A DNA stretch of 6,639 bases from assembly GCA_029560455.1 (NCBI GenBank), contig JAKQKW010000155.1:1-6639 (forward strand). Reading direction: 5' to 3'. Shown one piece after another: positions 4,242-6,639 of the stretch; position 1 is the first letter of the stretch; each line of letters opens with the position of its first letter. A model generated the notes under the pieces. That model was not told the DNA's origin. It saw only the letters and a list, made by a program, of their open reading frames with translations, and ran no database searches. A program made the translations under genes and the position numbers. This DNA is from Candidatus Rifleibacteriota bacterium (GTDB lineage Bacteria > Riflebacteria > Ozemobacteria > Ozemobacterales > Ozemobacteraceae).

Positions 4242-6639
4242 TCAATTAATTATGATCTCGGCGGCGGCTTCGGGTTCTGGCTCAGAGAAAAGGTCGACCT
4301 GCTGCTGATCGCGACGCGAATATCTGTATTCGCCGAGATAGATATCGCCCGCCGGCGTTTTTTCGACCAGCAGAGTCGTTGCTTTCGCCAGTTTGCGGGT
4401 GACACCGTCGAGGTCGGGGTGAGCAATCACCAGGTTCAGACCGATGCTGTCGGCAAAGCTCAGCAGTTCGTCGCGGCGCTGTGCGTCGATACCGTAAAAG
4501 GCTTCGTCAATCAGCAGAATTCTGATTTTTGCCGCAGTATGATCGAGGTGCACCTTGGCGAGAGACAGTAGAAGCAGATAATTCGGCACTGACTGTTCGC
4601 CGCCCGACCCAAGGCTCAAAGTCTGCTGTGACAGTTCGACGCCTTCGCTGCCCGGCTCGGTCTGACCGGAAGTTTTGGCTTTCAGAACCACGTCATACCA
4701 TTTGCGGTAATCGAGGAAATCAGGCAGTTCTGAGCCTTCGCGAATCATCGCCTGCTTGTTGTCTTCGAAAAATTCCCGCATTTTGCGGCGCGAATCTTCA
4801 TTGGCAATCGAAGCGCCGTGCACCAGGCTCCTGAATTCTCTGAACTCGCGGCGCAGCTGCATGCTGAAATGATAGACGGTGTTGCCGAATTTCAGCTCGC
4901 TGAGATGACGGTTCATCTGTTTGATGGTTTTTTCAAGCGCAGCTTCTTCCTGCCAGAGACGGCGAACTATGTTGTTGATGATCAGGTTTTCGAAGAGGTC
5001 GCGGTTTTTGCCGCTGAGAATTTCACGGTTTTTTTCGTGTTCCCGTTCGTGCTCAGCTGCCAGCTCTTTCAGGTCTTTGCCACTCGACTGAACTGCGAGA
5101 GTATCATCGTCGAGACTGAAATGAAAATCTTTCTGCAACAGCGGATTCCGGTCGATGCAGTTTTTCAGGTCGGTATGGTGGCGGGTGAAGCTGAGCTCGG
5201 CCTGACGCAGATTTTCTTCGCAATTCTCAGGCTTTATCTGCCGGCCGCCTCTGGTGATGTAAACATAATCGCGCAGCTGCGCTTCGTCGAGACCTGGCCT
5301 TAAAAGCTGCATTTCAGCAACTCTTAAGGCAAACTCCGCTGTTCTCGCTTCGAGCTGCTGCCTGGTCTGCTCGATACGAACGCCGATGTCGCGCTGCTGC
5401 TGATCAAGTCTGCCCTGACAGCGCAGAATTTCGCGATGCCGCTTTTCGAGGTCTTCGCGGCAGGTTTCAAGTTCTCTCAATCTTGCGGCCAGTGCCTCAA
5501 AGCTCTTTTCGCCAGCCGTTTCAAGGCAGACCGCAATCTGCCTTTCACAACCGGCAATTTCCGCTTCCAGGCCGGCAAGAGACGCCTGATTGCGGTTTTC
5601 TTCATCAACAGCCCGCTTCTCATCTGCGGCAGCCTCGAGGTATTCTTCATTCATTTTTACAAGACTGCGCGGGCGTAAACGGTTAAGGTCGTCATATTGC
5701 AGCTCGAACGCTTTCAACCTTTCGTCGGCGGCTGAAAGTTCTTTTTTAAGCCTTTCCAGCTCCATATTTTCGCTATTGGCTGCGTAACGCAGGCGGTCGA
5801 TCTCTTCCTGGCGGGTTCTGGCGCGGGCCGCGCTGCCAATATAACGATTCTGGTCGCAATTTACACGGCGCAGTGCCGAATTCTGAAGTATCAGACCATC
5901 ACTGCTGACAGCAAAACCCTTTGCCTGCTTCAACAGCTTTTCATCAGAGCTGAACAGCCGGTAGTCATCGAGAAGTTCGGCAGCAAAACGCTCGGCCGCT
6001 TCCGGCATGGCGTTGAACTGCAACTGGCTGCGCAGGCCGCCAACGGGCGGTGCAGACAGGGCAGACACGCCGGCATCGGTATCAATCACCGGGATATTGA
6101 ACGGTCTGGCGATGACCGCAGCCCGGGCACGATTACGCTGGCTGCCGGTGGCAAAAATGGCACAGAGGTTCTCGGGGCCGATCAGTTCTTCAATAACTCT
6201 TGCCAGACCATCTGAAAGACCGGGAGCCGGTTCGAGCAACCGATAAAATGGCACAAATTCGATTTTTTCTTCGTGCAGTCGCTTCTGCAGCTCTTCGAAC
6301 TCTGCGGCCGGTGGCACCGGGTCAGGCTGCTTTTCGAGCCTGGCGATTCTTTTTTCGAGATCGGCGGCTGAACGCTCGACCCGGCTTATTTCCTGGCGCA
6401 GAGCGGCCTTATCGTCGCTGAAGCGCCGCTTGCAGTCACGCGCCCTTTCGAGCCATGCCTGGTAGCTTTCGTCAATACCGGCGGCAAATTCATCGCGTGC
6501 AAATTTCAGACCGAAGTTTCCGAGCGTGTCGAGACGCTCACAACATGCCTGCAGCTGCTGCCACCAGTTTTCGATACTGTCGCTGATCGCGTCTTTGCGC
6601 TGCCTGAGGCGCTGCAGTTCGCGTTTCAGGGCCTCGATT
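4242..6639 (-). CDS. jetC: Wadjet SMC-like ATPase JetC, partial (N-terminal part beyond the right edge)
   Basis: The frame stays open to the window edge, giving 798 visible residues of an SMC/MukB-like protein. The GTG at 6317 is not the start, because coiled-coil sequence continues upstream. Order seen: end of the first coiled coil (visible residues 1-105), a globular hinge (about 108-275, closing with GLILQNSALRR and NRYIGSAARAR), a long returning coiled coil (about 275-610), then the ATPase head. The head has the ABC signature LSLGSGGEQ (4593-4619), Walker B IRILLIDE (4503-4526) with D-loop AFYGID, and a switch histidine in VIAHPD (4419-4421). Walker A would be in the missing N-terminus. 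In Wadjet, JetC is the DNA-extruding motor working with kleisin JetA and KITE-like JetB and delivering plasmids to JetD. The direct jetC-jetD order supports this over MukB or RecN. The tail ends with a charged, probably disordered stretch containing QVDLF (4287-4301). Confidence 0.88.
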   Translation of the reverse strand, partial: IEALKRELQRLRQRKDAISDSIENWWQQLQACCERLDTLGNFGLKFARDEFAAGIDESYQAWLERARDCKRRFSDDKAALRQEISRVERSAADLEKRIARLEKQPDPVPPAAEFEELQKRLHEEKIEFVPFYRLLEPAPGLSDGLARVIEELIGPENLCAIFATGSQRNRARAAVIARPFNIPVIDTDAGVSALSAPPVGGLRSQLQFNAMPEAAERFAAELLDDYRLFSSDEKLLKQAKGFAVSSDGLILQNSALRRVNCDQNRYIGSAARARTRQEEIDRLRYAANSENMELERLKKELSAADERLKAFELQYDDLNRLRPRSLVKMNEEYLEAAADEKRAVDEENRNQASLAGLEAEIAGCERQIAVCLETAGEKSFEALAARLRELETCREDLEKRHREILRCQGRLDQQQRDIGVRIEQTRQQLEARTAEFALRVAEMQLLRPGLDEAQLRDYVYITRGGRQIKPENCEENLRQAELSFTRHHTDLKNCIDRNPLLQKDFHFSLDDDTLAVQSSGKDLKELAAEHEREHEKNREILSGKNRDLFENLIINNIVRRLWQEEAALEKTIKQMNRHLSELKFGNTVYHFSMQLRREFREFRSLVHGASIANEDSRRKMREFFEDNKQAMIREGSELPDFLDYRKWYDVVLKAKTSGQTEPGSEGVELSQQTLSLGSGGEQSVPNYLLLLSLAKVHLDHTAAKIRILLIDEAFYGIDAQRRDELLSFADSIGLNLVIAHPDLDGVTRKLAKATTLLVEKTPAGDIYLGEYRYSRRDQQQVDLFSEPEPEAAAEIIIN
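4287..4301 (-). other. QVDLF motif in the JetC tail, sliding-clamp-binding-like
   Basis: About 15 residues from the JetC C-terminus, after the last recognisable head strand (GDIYLGEYRYS), the sequence QQQVDLFSEPEPE appears. QVDLF differs from the canonical bacterial beta-clamp-binding peptide QL[S/D]LF only by V for L. Its position in a Gln/Glu/Pro-rich, likely flexible tail is where such peptides are usually found. Clamp binding itself is inference. Confidence 0.4.

Noticed and set aside
4818..5303. 161-codon plus-strand frame opposite jetC
   Set aside because: It is the complement of the coiled-coil and head-proximal part of JetC, where Glu/Lys-rich codons give long antisense frames. It has no ribosome site or family motif.
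6315..6317. GTG at 6317 as the start of jetC
   Set aside because: The frame is open without a stop to 6638 and encodes coiled-coil sequence directly before the hinge, so the gene begins outside the window.

Overview
The window looks like a stretch of accessory bacterial chromosome with mid GC content, about half G+C. It has Shine-Dalgarno-type ribosome sites, sigma70-like promoters and one GTG start. I cannot name the phylum. The gene families present are spread widely across bacteria, and the mix (a lone dioxygenase, a toxin-antitoxin pair, a Fic enzyme and a Wadjet-type SMC system) is typical of a defence or mobile-cargo island next to an ordinary metabolic gene.

Layout, left to right. Bases 1-17 may be the right arm and T-tract of a terminator whose left arm is outside the window. 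Bases 44-847 (minus) encode a DODA/YgiD-type extradiol dioxygenase with its own extended -10 promoter. Bases 968-1572 (minus) are a HigB2-like RelE-family toxin followed, with a 4-base ATGA overlap, by a NadS/HigA-type Xre antitoxin. The toxin appears to be made from a leaderless mRNA, while the antitoxin has a strong ribosome site. Bases 1573-1804 are the divergent intergenic region. It carries the toxin-antitoxin promoter and operator-like palindrome, then a four-unit array of the motif GCGGTGAATAG formed by a 65-base-period duplication. The array runs through the fic promoter and into its first codons. Bases 1805-2917 (plus) encode a class II Fic AMPylase-type protein with an N-terminal DUF4172 region and a C-terminal winged helix. 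It is convergent with jetD, with a single base between the two stop codons. Bases 2919-6639 (minus) hold the downstream half of a Wadjet (JetABCD) operon: jetD complete, jetC missing its N-terminal part. jetB and jetA would be expected beyond the right edge.

How they fit together. Wadjet systems are SMC-like complexes that recognise and cut circular plasmids. JetC is the SMC motor and JetD the Toprim-containing nuclease. The toxin-antitoxin pair and the Fic enzyme are independent units of the kind that collect in the same islands. The most interesting signals are the repeat array that fuses operator, promoter and start codon of fic, and a C-terminal sliding-clamp-like QVDLF motif in JetC.
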